Assembly: GCA_016200915.1 (NCBI GenBank)
Contig: JACQDV010000042.1
Span: 1 to 49,318, forward strand
Reading direction: 5' to 3'
Source: Sphingobacteriales bacterium
GTDB lineage: Bacteria; Bacteroidota; Bacteroidia; Chitinophagales; Chitinophagaceae
Length of the DNA: 49,318 nt
In this document: piece after piece, positions 17,541-26,662 of the stretch
How the letters are laid out: each line of letters starts with the position of its first letter
Position numbering within the stretch: the stretch's first letter is position 1
Notes under the pieces: model-generated
Told to the model about the DNA's origin: nothing
What the model saw: only the letters and a program-made list of their open reading frames with translations
Databases searched by the model: none
Position numbers and translations under genes: made by a program

Positions 17541-19727
17541 TTAAATAACGTCTATTACTTTAGTAAAAGGAAACAATGATTCTGTTGATGCTGCTTCTGC
17601 TGTTGTTTTCTTTTCTTCTTTCTTTTCCGGAGTTTTAGGTGCATCTGGTTTTACAGGAACGATTTTGATGGTATCGCCTTCTTTTTTGTAACGGTAAGAC
17701 GGTTCACCTTTATCATTCTCTTCTACATTGATTTCACCTTGCACACCATTTTCATCAATCTTAATTTTTCCACTCTTAACTTTTACATCTTTTTTATCTG
17801 TTCTTTTTAACCCATCATCCGTCATTTGATAAACACCATCTGTTCCCCAGCTATAATCTCTGTCCCAGTTATCATCCCAATCTACTGTCCAGCCAATGCC
17901 TCTGCGGTTATAGTTTACTTCAAACCAGTCATAGTTATCTAAACTTTTATCCATTACTACCTTTTTACCATTGGGAACCTCAATTACCACCAACACTCGT
18001 TGTGCACGGTATTTATCATTAACACCAACTGTAAAACCTTTTGGCAATAACAAAACACTATCCTGCTGGTTTACTGTAAACCTGATATTTTTCGCTTTGG
18101 TTGCTGCTTTTGTTGGATCATCGCCTCTTGATATTTTTACCAGGTGCACATGAAATAACGTGTCTTGACTCTTCACTACTTTTACCCTGACTGTATTCAG
18201 GTATAAACTATCTTCTGTCGAATTCACGAAAAACGAATTATCATTATCATCTTCATCAAACCACCACCAGTTTCGGTTATAATAACGATCCATGCTTTCC
18301 ACTGCTTTTACTTTTAATGTCCCGTTAGCCGGTTGCTGAATGGCGACATCTTCTTTAACGGGAGTTTGGTTTTTAAAATCCCTGGTTATTGAAGCAATGA
18401 ACAATATCAGTGCAACCCAACCCATCGTCCATAATGTACCAAATGCATATCCCAAATAACTTTTCTTTGAGCGAATGCCTGCTATTCTTCTAACCAACCA
18501 AACTACGATGGCAATTATGGGCACTCCTATAAATAATATCAATGTTGCCCAGGCAAGAAATGTTTGCCATGTTCCATCAAAAAGAAATCCTGCAAACGGA
18601 GCGGCGCCAATCATTCCAACTAATGCCAGAATCAATAACACAAACAGAGTGAATACTATAATACCGGCGATGAATAAAAAGAATGCTTTAAATAATACGC
18701 CAATCGCATGACCAATTCCATGTCCTGTTTTTCTGGCTACCGGTGCTGCTTCTGCTGCAAATGCTTTTCCTCTATCAGCCGCTTCTTTACTCCATTCCTG
18801 TGCTTTTTCTTTAAACTCTGATCCCATTCTTTCGGCTCTTCCTTTTACGCTTTGTAATTCTTCTTTTACTGTATTCTTAATTGATTCCAAATCCACTTTT
18901 TCACCACGCATTTCTAATTTTTCTGCTGCCGTATTTGCTAATGGTAATACAATCCATAATACGAGATAGGTTACAAATAATGTTCCGCCAAAACCTCCTG
19001 AAAATATTACCGGAGCGGGTCCCCACCAATGACTTCTGAGGATAGATGATACTGCACCCAAAATAAATGGTGCAGCAAAAATGAGACGGGGAATCCACAC
19101 TTCTATTTTGAAATAAGCAGCGATACCGCTGGCCACACCACCAATTACTTTATCATCAGGGTTGCGGTATAAACGTTTACGTAAAACAGTGCTGCTGTCT
19201 AGGTCAGCAACAGGCAGCACTATCCATAATACGATATACAATAAGAACCCTGCACCAAAACCACCAAACGTAACTACTGCAAATAAGATACGCATAACGG
19301 CAGGATCTATACGCAGGTAGTGAGCTAAACCGGCAGCTACACCACCTATAATTTTATCATTTCCGCTTCTGGCTAACCTGCGTGGTTGTTTTACCTGTTC
19401 GGCACTGCTATAAGACTGTGAGCTTGAGCTGCTGCCTGAGGATGTTCCTGATTCAGCACCACCTATCTCATCAAAATCTGCAGGACGGCCCATACTGTTA
19501 ATTACATTGTTTACATCTTCCTCAGTAATACATACTGCACCTTTTTTAATTTTTTCATCAAACAGTTCGGCGATGCGGTTCTCAATGTCGTTGATGATTT
19601 CATCACGACCATCTTCGTTAGCGAAGTACACACGCAAACTGTCGCTGTATTGCTTTAACATTTCGAACGCAGTTTCTTCTATCGGAATAACCCTGCCCTG
19701 AAAGTTTATATTAATTACCTTTTTCAT
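17541..19727 (-). CDS. Tandem PspC-domain membrane protein
   Basis: 728 aa. Two PspC domains are visible: the first around residues 115-175 (RSGNDKIIGGVAAGLAHYLR then a membrane span) and the second around 185-265 (RNPDDKVIGGVASGIAAYFK). A charged helical linker (about 270-330) leads to further spans (about 340-460), and the last 260 residues form a beta-rich, Asp/Lys-rich region that ends in a Lys/Pro/Glu tail. An N-terminal segment (about 1-90) resembles a small regulatory domain with NDIENRIAELFDEK. PspC proteins act in envelope stress or as toxin-antitoxin-like partners; here it sits 15 bp downstream of padR, a common pairing in Bacteroidota. Confidence 0.85.
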   Translation of the reverse strand: MKKVININFQGRVIPIEETAFEMLKQYSDSLRVYFANEDGRDEIINDIENRIAELFDEKIKKGAVCITEEDVNNVINSMGRPADFDEIGGAESGTSSGSSSSSQSYSSAEQVKQPRRLARSGNDKIIGGVAAGLAHYLRIDPAVMRILFAVVTFGGFGAGFLLYIVLWIVLPVADLDSSTVLRKRLYRNPDDKVIGGVASGIAAYFKIEVWIPRLIFAAPFILGAVSSILRSHWWGPAPVIFSGGFGGTLFVTYLVLWIVLPLANTAAEKLEMRGEKVDLESIKNTVKEELQSVKGRAERMGSEFKEKAQEWSKEAADRGKAFAAEAAPVARKTGHGIGHAIGVLFKAFFLFIAGIIVFTLFVLLILALVGMIGAAPFAGFLFDGTWQTFLAWATLILFIGVPIIAIVVWLVRRIAGIRSKKSYLGYAFGTLWTMGWVALILFIASITRDFKNQTPVKEDVAIQQPANGTLKVKAVESMDRYYNRNWWWFDEDDNDNSFFVNSTEDSLYLNTVRVKVVKSQDTLFHVHLVKISRGDDPTKAATKAKNIRFTVNQQDSVLLLPKGFTVGVNDKYRAQRVLVVIEVPNGKKVVMDKSLDNYDWFEVNYNRRGIGWTVDWDDNWDRDYSWGTDGVYQMTDDGLKRTDKKDVKVKSGKIKIDENGVQGEINVEENDKGEPSYRYKKEGDTIKIVPVKPDAPKTPEKKEEKKTTAEAASTESLFPFTKVIDVI

Positions 19728-19742
19728 CTTCTGTTCGATTTT

Positions 19743-20126
19743 TTACTGGTTAAAGTTGTTGGTGTCGGTGTTTATAGGTTCGTTGTTGGTCTGTTGTCCG
19801 TTGGAATGTGTTATTGCAGTAACCGCATTGGCCAGCTCATTCCAGGTAGCGCTTAGTTCACCATAGAAAGCTGCACCTTTATCGGTTAATGAAAAATATT
19901 TTCTTGGAGGTCCGCTGCTGCTTTCCACCCAGCGGTAAGTGAGCAGGTTTGCATTTTTTAAACGTGTCAGCAGCGGGTAGAGTGTTCCTTCCAGGATGTT
20001 AAGGTTTGCCTTCTTCATTTCATCAATAATGTCACTTGGATAAACCTCGCCTCGTTTAATGATGGAGAGAATGCAAAACTCCAATACGCCTTTCCGCATC
20101 TGGCTTTGTGTGTTCTCGATGTTCAT
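19743..20126 (-). CDS. PadR-family transcriptional regulator
   Basis: 127 aa winged-helix repressor. The signature MRKGVLEFCILSIIKRGEVYPSDIIDEMKKANL and EGTLYPLLTRLKNANLLTYRW is the PadR domain, and GPPRKYFSLTDKG is the wing and following helix. A short Asn/Thr-rich tail follows. It is the first gene of the padR-pspC operon. A perfect inverted repeat and a promoter upstream suggest autoregulation. Confidence 0.93.
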   Translation of the reverse strand: MNIENTQSQMRKGVLEFCILSIIKRGEVYPSDIIDEMKKANLNILEGTLYPLLTRLKNANLLTYRWVESSSGPPRKYFSLTDKGAAFYGELSATWNELANAVTAITHSNGQQTNNEPINTDTNNFNQ

Positions 20127-20258
20127 ACTTCGGAGTTTTTAATTGTTCTTTTGAATCATCTGTTGTGTCAAGTGGCCGGGGGTAGATTGATTGCTTTTCG
20201 TTGTTACTGCCTTGCTTTAGTTTAACCCCCTTTTACCATCATCTTCAACTTTACAACA

Positions 20259-20266
20259 CAAATATA
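20259..20266 (-). promoter_or_regulatory. Bacteroidota -7 element of the padR-pspC operon
   Basis: TATATTTG on the minus strand matches TAnnTTTG. Transcription would begin near 20253, leaving about 127 nt of leader before the padR ATG. The adjacent inverted repeat would cover the -33 area. Confidence 0.6.
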
Positions 20267-20277
20267 GGGTTAAGTTT

Positions 20278-20300
20278 GGTACTATATAACACATAGTACC
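20278..20300. promoter_or_regulatory. Candidate PadR operator
   Basis: Perfect inverted repeat with 8-bp arms, GGTACTAT (20278-20285) and ATAGTACC (20293-20300), and a 7-bp spacer. It starts 11 bp upstream of the -7 element, so a bound dimer would block the promoter. PadR proteins bind such palindromes and often repress themselves; that this one is bound by the neighbouring PadR is inference. Confidence 0.65.
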
Positions 20301-20613
20301 GTTTTTTTTATAGTAGCTGGTCGTTGCCAATACAGTATTTAACATAAAACAGCTGTTTTTCAATATTTTAGGAAGGAAAAATAATTTTAAAAAAAATTAT
20401 TGGTTTTGATGAGTGGGAAAATAGGTTGATGAAAATAAGGGTAAATACCGGTTAGTGAGGCAAAATTTGAATTGGTATAAAGCATTTGGAACTAAAGAAA
20501 TGATTTATTCGTTTTTTCACCATATCATGTCTATAAAAGAATGCCTGAAGTTTTATACGAAAAATATATTTTTATAGCAGCCTTAAATATTATTTTTTTA
20601 TACAATTATAGGT

Positions 20614-21234
20614 ATGTTGAACAAAGAGGATTTTATACATAAGTTTAATGATTATCCAGACAAAAAAATATTGGAGATATTTCAATCAACAGAAGATTAT
20701 TCCAATGAAGCCAGAGAAGCAGTAAACATGATCATCAAACAAAGGGGTGGTATTACAGTAATTACCGATAACATAAAGAATGAAGAAAAGATTAAAGAAG
20801 AAGTATCCAGAATTCGTGAAGAAGCCGGAAAGTTGTTTGCAAAAGATAAAACCAAAGATGTGGTCAAAAGACAAATAGCTTCTGATATAATAGCTCAAAA
20901 ACAAGTTAATGAGATAATTAACGAGCAGCATAAAGAATACGAGGAGTTCTTGAGAGACACTTCTATAGATTCAAAAACCATCGCTTTAGCAATAACCGGA
21001 ATGGTAATAGCCACTTGTGTTGGCGGGGCGGGTTGGGGTTTGCAATTAATTTTCTCTCACAAAACATTCTATCTCCTACTAATTGGGCTTGTTTTACTTT
21101 GTTTTGGAATTGTGAGTTCTATTACTAAAAAAACAATGAAAAATAAAATCGTTTTACTAACAAGTTTACTAGCTGTTGTTTTTTCGATTTTGCTTGGATA
21201 TCTCTTATTCTGGCAAATTGGTTATCAGGGGTGA
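20614..21234 (+). CDS. Uncharacterised membrane protein
   Basis: 206 aa that I do not recognise. The first 120 residues are polar, charged and helical (MLNKEDFIHKFNDYPDKKILEI resembles short domains seen in other Bacteroidota membrane proteins). Three membrane spans follow at about 126-150, 152-170 and 178-200. The start has no convincing SD sequence, as usual in this phylum. It converges with and overlaps the next gene by 10 bp at the 3' ends. Confidence 0.7.
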   Translation: MLNKEDFIHKFNDYPDKKILEIFQSTEDYSNEAREAVNMIIKQRGGITVITDNIKNEEKIKEEVSRIREEAGKLFAKDKTKDVVKRQIASDIIAQKQVNEIINEQHKEYEEFLRDTSIDSKTIALAITGMVIATCVGGAGWGLQLIFSHKTFYLLLIGLVLLCFGIVSSITKKTMKNKIVLLTSLLAVVFSILLGYLLFWQIGYQG

Positions 21235-21728
21235 TTATCCGTTTTTATAAAATCAATTTTATTGTTGGAAAGAATGTTTTCGAAATTTTTACCTATTTGG
21301 CTGGTATAAACAATATCACCCCAAAACATTAATCCAAAAATCAAAACAGAAACAAACAAAGAACTCATAACACCTTCTCCTCTGACAATTACAGTTACTG
21401 CAATTAAAAAACATATAACATACCACAGTCCAAAAAAATAGCTGCTTATTGTCTTTGTTTCAATAACAGTATTTTCACCTGTTTCCCTGAATACTGCAAT
21501 TAGTCGTGTAGAATGTTTGATAGAAAAAATGTATTTTCTAAAGAAACTATTTTTTAAATAAAAACAAAGGGTTGGTGGATTGGAATTAATCATTTCAACA
21601 GCTACATTATATTTATTTGCTTCCCTTGACTCTGCTAAAAAATTAGATTCATTTATGAGGCTAAAAATCTCATACGTTTTTTTATTTACTATGTAGTGCC
21701 TATTCTTTTTAATTAATCCGAAAATCAT
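21225..21728 (-). CDS. Uncharacterised membrane protein
   Basis: 167 aa with no family I can name. The N-terminal half is soluble and beta-rich; two closely spaced membrane spans lie at about 97-115 and 122-142 (LWYVICFLIAVTVIV and SLFVSVLIFGLMFW). The C-terminus contains KNFENILSNNKIDFIKTDN. The 3' end overlaps the previous gene on the other strand by 10 bp, so one of the two stops could be transcribed through. Local AT content is high and typical of the window's less conserved genes. Confidence 0.65.
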   Translation of the reverse strand: MIFGLIKKNRHYIVNKKTYEIFSLINESNFLAESREANKYNVAVEMINSNPPTLCFYLKNSFFRKYIFSIKHSTRLIAVFRETGENTVIETKTISSYFFGLWYVICFLIAVTVIVRGEGVMSSLFVSVLIFGLMFWGDIVYTSQIGKNFENILSNNKIDFIKTDNHP

Positions 21729-21814
21729 GAAAAAGTTTTTTAAAGATATTTAATTACTTGTTGCTTTTTTAGTAATGTGTTGGCAATTACTATGTGCCAT
21801 ATCATCAATAATGA

Positions 21815-22711
21815 TTATTCACTTTTCCTTTTATACAATGATATCAATACACCACTTAGTATTATACATAACATTCCGCTCAATGAAAATACATCAGGAA
21901 ACGCATCTCCCAATAACATTCCCAGCAATACAGAAAACACAATGTTGGCATAACTGATAGCGGAAACAATACCTGCTTTATCGGCACCATATGCTTTAGT
22001 AACAAAGTACTGACCAAATAATGCTGTTAATCCCAATGATAATATAGCAAACCATTCATTTGCCTGTGGCCATTTCCAGTCAACAAAAAATACTTCATCT
22101 GCCGGTATGGAAAATAATTTTCCGGTGAGCATAAATAGCAATGGAATAATTACACCGCTTGAGATGAATGATAGCACCACTATTCTTGTATCGTAATAGT
22201 TAGTAAGTCTTCCCACTGTTAAATAAGAAATTGCAGAAGCTACTCCTGAAAACAATCCAGCCAAATGATAGTACCAGGGCAAATGAATATTGGGTTTATA
22301 TATAAGCAACATACCGGCAAAACCAATGATAACTGCCAGTGCCACTAATCTTCCGGGAGATTCTTTTAATACCAGCCACGACAGCAATGCAATAAATAAC
22401 GTGGAAGTAAGATTATAACTCATGGCTGTGCCCAGTGGCATATGCAGCACACAATACAATAAACCATACAAGGCTGTTGTGCCCATCATTCCACGAAAAA
22501 TGAGTAATGATAACTTGCCACCTTTGTTTTGAGGTTTATGCAGTAATAATCCGCCTGATAAAAAAATTAATCCCATGGCATTGCGGTAGAATACTAACTG
22601 ACCTGCATTAAAACTTTGCTTTAAAGTTTTGGCAGCTGCTCCCATTAATGAAAAACCCATGGCGGCCAGCAGCATAAAGAAAATGCCTTTGTATCGGGAG
22701 TTTGAAAACAA
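21815..22711 (-). CDS. EamA/DMT-superfamily permease
   Basis: 298 aa with about ten hydrophobic spans and the internal duplication of the drug/metabolite transporter superfamily. The start reads YKGIFFMLLAAMGFSLMGAAAKTL, a typical first EamA helix. The initiation codon at 22711 is TTG: the first in-frame ATG would cut into the first helix, and only five codons upstream is a TAA stop, so TTG (or a codon just before it) is the likely true start. Export of metabolites or amino acids is the family role; the substrate is unknown. Confidence 0.84.
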   Translation of the reverse strand: MFSNSRYKGIFFMLLAAMGFSLMGAAAKTLKQSFNAGQLVFYRNAMGLIFLSGGLLLHKPQNKGGKLSLLIFRGMMGTTALYGLLYCVLHMPLGTAMSYNLTSTLFIALLSWLVLKESPGRLVALAVIIGFAGMLLIYKPNIHLPWYYHLAGLFSGVASAISYLTVGRLTNYYDTRIVVLSFISSGVIIPLLFMLTGKLFSIPADEVFFVDWKWPQANEWFAILSLGLTALFGQYFVTKAYGADKAGIVSAISYANIVFSVLLGMLLGDAFPDVFSLSGMLCIILSGVLISLYKRKSE

Positions 22712-22714
22712 AAA

Positions 22715-22804
22715 GTTTAACGTTTAATGTTGAAGGTTTAAAGTTAAGTTAGGAGAGATAAACACATAAAAACTTTAAACATTAAACTTTCAACTTAAAA
22801 CTCT
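22715..22804. repeat. Facing pair of degenerate heptamer arrays
   Basis: Left arm 22715-22749: GTTTAAC, GTTTAAT, GTTGAAG, GTTTAAA, GTTAAGT. Right arm 22770-22804: AAACTTT, AAACATT, AAACTTT, CAACTTA, AAACTCT, whose complements share the GTTT core. The innermost 10 bp pair perfectly (GTTTAAAGTT with AACTTTAAAC), and outer pairing is about 10 of 14. It fills the gap between corA and the EamA gene, both minus strand, and could also act as a terminator for corA. Confidence 0.85.
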
Positions 22805-22805
22805 T

Positions 22806-23903
22806 CTAAAACCAGCCTCTCTTTCTAAAAATAAATACCATCCAAATAGGTATGAGTAACATGAAAGCTATTGCACTATAAAAACCCCAGGGCTGGTGAA
22901 AAAAGTTTACATTTTTATCGAAGTTCATTCCAAAGATGCCGCCAATTACTGTGGCAGGAGCTAATAAACAAGTTACTACCGCCATCACTTTCATTACTTC
23001 ATTCATTTTAAGATTTACATTGCTTAAATATAAATCCTGCAGGTTCATCATCATATCACGATAGTTCTCTGCCAGATCGTTTGCCTGCACTATGTGGTCA
23101 TATACATCTTTAAAATATTTTTCTGTTCTTTCTTCTACCAGCTCACTCTCACTTCTTAAAATACCATTTACCAATTCCCTAACCGGTGAAATGCTTCGCT
23201 TTAAAACGATCATCTCTTTTCGCAGCATATTTATTTTTCCCAGCGATTTAGTATCGGCATGTCTTATAATGTCTTCTTCCAGCGCTTCAATTCCCTCACC
23301 TAATCTTTCCATTACCGTATAATAGTTGTCCACTATTAAATCGATTAGCGTATAAAAAAGATAATCTGCATTTTGCTGACGGATTTTACTGGCAGCGAAT
23401 TTTAGTTTTTCTCTCAATGGATTAAACACGTCTTTGCTGGCATCTTCCTGGAATGAAATCACAAAATCTTTACCCAGCACAATACTGATTTGTTCTGTTT
23501 CTACTGCCGATTGTTCTTCATTCCAGTACAACATACTCATCAGGCAATAAATCAATCCGTTTATTTCATCCATCTTTGGCCGCTGACCAACACTTAAAAT
23601 ATCTTCCTGTATCAACGGGTGTATGCCATAATGGTTACAAACCTTCTCTACATCCTCTTTCCGCAAGCCATCCATATTAATCCACGTAATCTTTCCGCTG
23701 TGCAGGTAGGGGAAACAGTCATCTACTTTTAGCAAAGACCTTTCGGCCGACTCTGCCGTATTATAATCATACACATATATCTTAGTGCGTTCGGGTTCCG
23801 TACGTTTGGGAATTACCGTTGGGTTTACATGCAATACTTTTTGTGTACGCAATAATTCAAAAGGATTTAATAAATAGCTGAGGTATTTACGGCTGCGTGT
23901 CAT
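22806..23903 (-). CDS. corA: CorA-family magnesium/cobalt transporter
   Basis: 365 aa. The long soluble N-terminal domain (about 1-300) is followed by two C-terminal spans with the family's FGMNF selectivity motif between them (MNFDKNVNFF). Upstream helices LGEGIEALEEDI and IVLKRSISPVRELVNGI match the CorA stalk. It forms pentameric divalent-cation channels in the inner membrane. The C-terminus ends in Lys/Arg-rich FRKRGWF, as usual. Confidence 0.94.
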   Translation of the reverse strand: MTRSRKYLSYLLNPFELLRTQKVLHVNPTVIPKRTEPERTKIYVYDYNTAESAERSLLKVDDCFPYLHSGKITWINMDGLRKEDVEKVCNHYGIHPLIQEDILSVGQRPKMDEINGLIYCLMSMLYWNEEQSAVETEQISIVLGKDFVISFQEDASKDVFNPLREKLKFAASKIRQQNADYLFYTLIDLIVDNYYTVMERLGEGIEALEEDIIRHADTKSLGKINMLRKEMIVLKRSISPVRELVNGILRSESELVEERTEKYFKDVYDHIVQANDLAENYRDMMMNLQDLYLSNVNLKMNEVMKVMAVVTCLLAPATVIGGIFGMNFDKNVNFFHQPWGFYSAIAFMLLIPIWMVFIFRKRGWF

Positions 23904-23930
23904 GCTATGAAATTACAAATTAACCATATT

Positions 23931-23961
23931 AAAAAAACCGCTGCTGAATTTCAGAGCGGTT
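23931..23961 (-). terminator. Rho-independent terminator of the kdnB-like gene
   Basis: Minus strand: AACCGCT (23961-23955) pairs with AGCGGTT (23942-23936) followed by seven T. The loop itself contains CTGAA/TTCAG. It is about 20 bp past the gene's stop. Confidence 0.88.
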
Positions 23962-23981
23962 AAGTATTTTCAATAATAAAA

Positions 23982-25055
23982 TTATAATTTTTCAAACAAT
24001 GCTCTTAACTTTTCTCTCGTCATTCTCTTTTCCCAGTCTTTACCCAAAGCGTTTTCCCAAAGCGGTTTCATTCCAATGGAAACATTGATCATCGTTTCAA
24101 ATTGTTCATCGGTTAATCCTTTACAGATACCGGTTGGAATATCAATTTGATTTTTCTCCACCATGTATTTGAATTCTTTAACACCGGCAGGATAATATTC
24201 TTCCAGGTGATTCATTACAATACAATTACCAATGCCATGTTTGGTGCCGAGCAAATAACTCAGCCCATAACTAACAGCATGTGCTACTCCCACCTGTGAA
24301 TACGCAATACTCATTCCGCCGGCGTAAGATGCCATCATCAGCTTATCATCACACTCATCATCCCATACTTGTTTTTTTACAAATACATCCTGGCAAAGTT
24401 CCAGTGCTTTTTCGCCGTATGATTTACTGAATTCATTCAAGTAAGTTCCTTCCAAACTTTCAATACAATGGATATAACAATCCATACCGGTATAAAAACG
24501 CTGGTTGATGGGAGCATTGGCAGTTAACTCAGGGTCTAATACGATCTGGTCAAAAGGAGTAAAGTCGCTGTTCATTCCCAACTTTCTTGTTGGCCCGGTT
24601 AACACACAGGTACGACTAACTTCTGCACCTGTACCACTCAATGTTGGAATACCTGCTTTATATACTCCTGGGAATTTTACGAGGTCCCATCCCTGGTAAT
24701 CAGCGCTGGAACCGGGGTTACCCATCATCAATGAAACCGCTTTCGCTAAATCCATTGTAGATCCGCCTCCAATACCAATAATACCACTCACTGTTCCAAG
24801 CTCATCTTTTAATTGCTGAGCTAATTTATCTACCTGTGTTGTTTTGGGTTCATAGGTAACATCAGCAAATACAATTTTATCATTGCCCCGCAGAGGTATG
24901 CGGTTTAATAATGCTTTCCCTTCAAAAAAATGATCTACTAAAAAGATCATGGGCTTACCTTCTTTGCGGCGGGGAGCAATAATTTCATCGAGCTGGTTAA
25001 AACATCCACGGCCATACACTACATAATCTACCATCTTAAAATTGCGAAATTTCAT
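23982..25055 (-). CDS. kdnB: Iron-containing alcohol dehydrogenase, KdnB-like (Kdo 8-oxidase)
   Basis: 357 aa metal-dependent alcohol dehydrogenase. Start MKFRNFKMVDYVVYGRGCFNQL, GIIGIGGGSTMDLAKAVS (dinucleotide binding), SGTGAEVSRT, metal-binding TGMDCYIHCIESLEGTYLNEFS, GVAHAVSYGLSYLLG and KHGIGNCIV match what I recall of Shewanella KdnB, which oxidises Kdo at C8 as the first step to 8-amino-Kdo (Kdo8N). The likeness is strong over the whole length, including residues outside generic dehydrogenase motifs. KdnA, the following aminotransferase, is not in the window, but a KdsB-type cytidylyltransferase is 8.4 kb away. If a relative, other sugar-alcohol oxidation is the alternative. Confidence 0.84.
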   Translation of the reverse strand: MKFRNFKMVDYVVYGRGCFNQLDEIIAPRRKEGKPMIFLVDHFFEGKALLNRIPLRGNDKIVFADVTYEPKTTQVDKLAQQLKDELGTVSGIIGIGGGSTMDLAKAVSLMMGNPGSSADYQGWDLVKFPGVYKAGIPTLSGTGAEVSRTCVLTGPTRKLGMNSDFTPFDQIVLDPELTANAPINQRFYTGMDCYIHCIESLEGTYLNEFSKSYGEKALELCQDVFVKKQVWDDECDDKLMMASYAGGMSIAYSQVGVAHAVSYGLSYLLGTKHGIGNCIVMNHLEEYYPAGVKEFKYMVEKNQIDIPTGICKGLTDEQFETMINVSIGMKPLWENALGKDWEKRMTREKLRALFEKL

Positions 25056-25124
25056 AGCAGTAAAATTTGAATGAGCGAAGGTAAAGGAAAATTTATCGTA
25101 ACTTATAGTTGATTCCGCTATAGA

Positions 25125-26657
25125 ATGGGTAAACTTTTTGTTTCCATATTGATCATTTTAGGCATTCCTGTTTTTACCAATGCACAAAGAGTTTTGTATT
25201 CTCCTTTCATTGGTGATGCTGACAATGTACGCTTTGAAGTAATTGGAAAAGCCGGTAATTATTACTGGGTACAAAAAAGCAAAAAGAAAAATAAAGGAAA
25301 GAAGATCATTACTCCGTGGATAGATGATAAAGATCCCGGCTTTGATATTTATGATCAGCGGATGAACCTGGTGAGAACAGTTACCACATCTTTCAGCGAT
25401 ACTATTTTAAAAGAATATTTTGTTGCTGGTTCTACCCACATGGATCAACTGCTGTTTACAAAACAGAAAGATTCAACCGTAGTGTTATTAAACCGGTATG
25501 CAGATGACGGTGAAAAAGATTCGGTCGCTTCACTGCTTTGTTCTTTTCCCTATAATATGATCGGCTCTGATTTCTTATTAATTCGCTCACAGGATAAAAG
25601 CAAATTACTGTTGCTGGGATTTGAAACTGTTCCTGATACAGCCATGAAACTGCATAGTCTTTTGTTCGATAAAAACTGGATATTATTAAATCATCAGCTC
25701 ATACAAAATCCGCATTTTACCCAACCCTATATTCAATATGATTTTATTGATTATCCATTGGAGCATTTTACCAATTGCCCGGTTAAGCTGGCAAATAACG
25801 GAGAATGGCTGATGCTTTCTTCAACCATAGTTAACCAGGGCGGTTTATTGTTTCACTTTACTGATACCAGCAGGCGGTTTGAAATGAGAACGATCCGTGT
25901 TCCGAAAAGCAGTTCTATACAGGATGTATGTTTATCGCTCAACAATGAAAAGAGGGAAGTGATGGCGGGTGTATTATCTCAATACCGCTCACCGCTGGCA
26001 AAGAGTGTGCGGATGCTTCAATATTCATTAGACACCTGCACTATTCTATACGATACCATTTATAAATTCAACACTATTGCAGCGACTAAAACAACCAGCA
26101 AAACAAAATTTGAAGAATATTTTATGACCGTACCGGATAAAGGATTCTTATTGCTGAAAGAATATGGCAGACCTTATGGTGAAAAATATTCACCCGAAGA
26201 TTTGCAAAAAGAAGAAGAAGTTCGGTACAACTCCGGCACAACTATTCAACTCAACAGGGATGATTACACCCGTTACAATCATTTAGCCGGAACAAAAGAA
26301 TTATATGATCGTGGTGATTTAAGTATGTATTATTTTTCTGCTTCAGGAAAAGACAGCTGCTGGAGTGGCATCATCAACAAAGAACAGTCAGGGGAATTGA
26401 ACAACGGCAACCTGTCTTATGTTTTTTTGCCCAATGATGATAAGTTATTTTTTCTTTACAATAGTTTTCACCGGCAGGATGAAATTGGAAGCTCCACTAT
26501 ATTGGATGTAAATGGTAATCCTTTAAACGAAGGATTGGTTTACTGGAATATCAGCAGTACTTTATTATTTCAAAGGGCAAGGCAAATAAGCGATAAAGAA
26601 ATTGCTGTGCCTTATGAACGCAATGCGAGGAATGGATTTGCTATTGTAAAACTCTGA
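25125..26657 (+). CDS. Uncharacterised secreted protein
   Basis: 510 aa with a signal peptide (MGKLFVSILIILGIPVFTNAQ). No family is recognised. The rest is beta-rich with many short aromatic strands, e.g. NYYWVQKSKKKNKGK near the start and a string of loops ending KEIAVPYERNARNGFAIVKL; a beta-propeller is possible but not shown by clear repeats. It is divergent from the kdnB-like gene. It ends 5 bp from the stop of the convergent sugar porter. Confidence 0.75.
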   Translation: MGKLFVSILIILGIPVFTNAQRVLYSPFIGDADNVRFEVIGKAGNYYWVQKSKKKNKGKKIITPWIDDKDPGFDIYDQRMNLVRTVTTSFSDTILKEYFVAGSTHMDQLLFTKQKDSTVVLLNRYADDGEKDSVASLLCSFPYNMIGSDFLLIRSQDKSKLLLLGFETVPDTAMKLHSLLFDKNWILLNHQLIQNPHFTQPYIQYDFIDYPLEHFTNCPVKLANNGEWLMLSSTIVNQGGLLFHFTDTSRRFEMRTIRVPKSSSIQDVCLSLNNEKREVMAGVLSQYRSPLAKSVRMLQYSLDTCTILYDTIYKFNTIAATKTTSKTKFEEYFMTVPDKGFLLLKEYGRPYGEKYSPEDLQKEEEVRYNSGTTIQLNRDDYTRYNHLAGTKELYDRGDLSMYYFSASGKDSCWSGIINKEQSGELNNGNLSYVFLPNDDKLFFLYNSFHRQDEIGSSTILDVNGNPLNEGLVYWNISSTLLFQRARQISDKEIAVPYERNARNGFAIVKL

Positions 26658-26662
26658 TATTT

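Larger units (their letters stand above)
20127..20613. other. Divergent regulatory gap between padR and an unknown gene
   Basis: This 487-bp gap separates divergent genes. The padR side holds the promoter (20259-20266) and inverted repeat (20278-20300). The 20301-20613 part is AT-rich with runs of T; I see no ORF, RNA gene or clear promoter match there, though the plus-strand gene must have its promoter in it. Confidence 0.5.
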
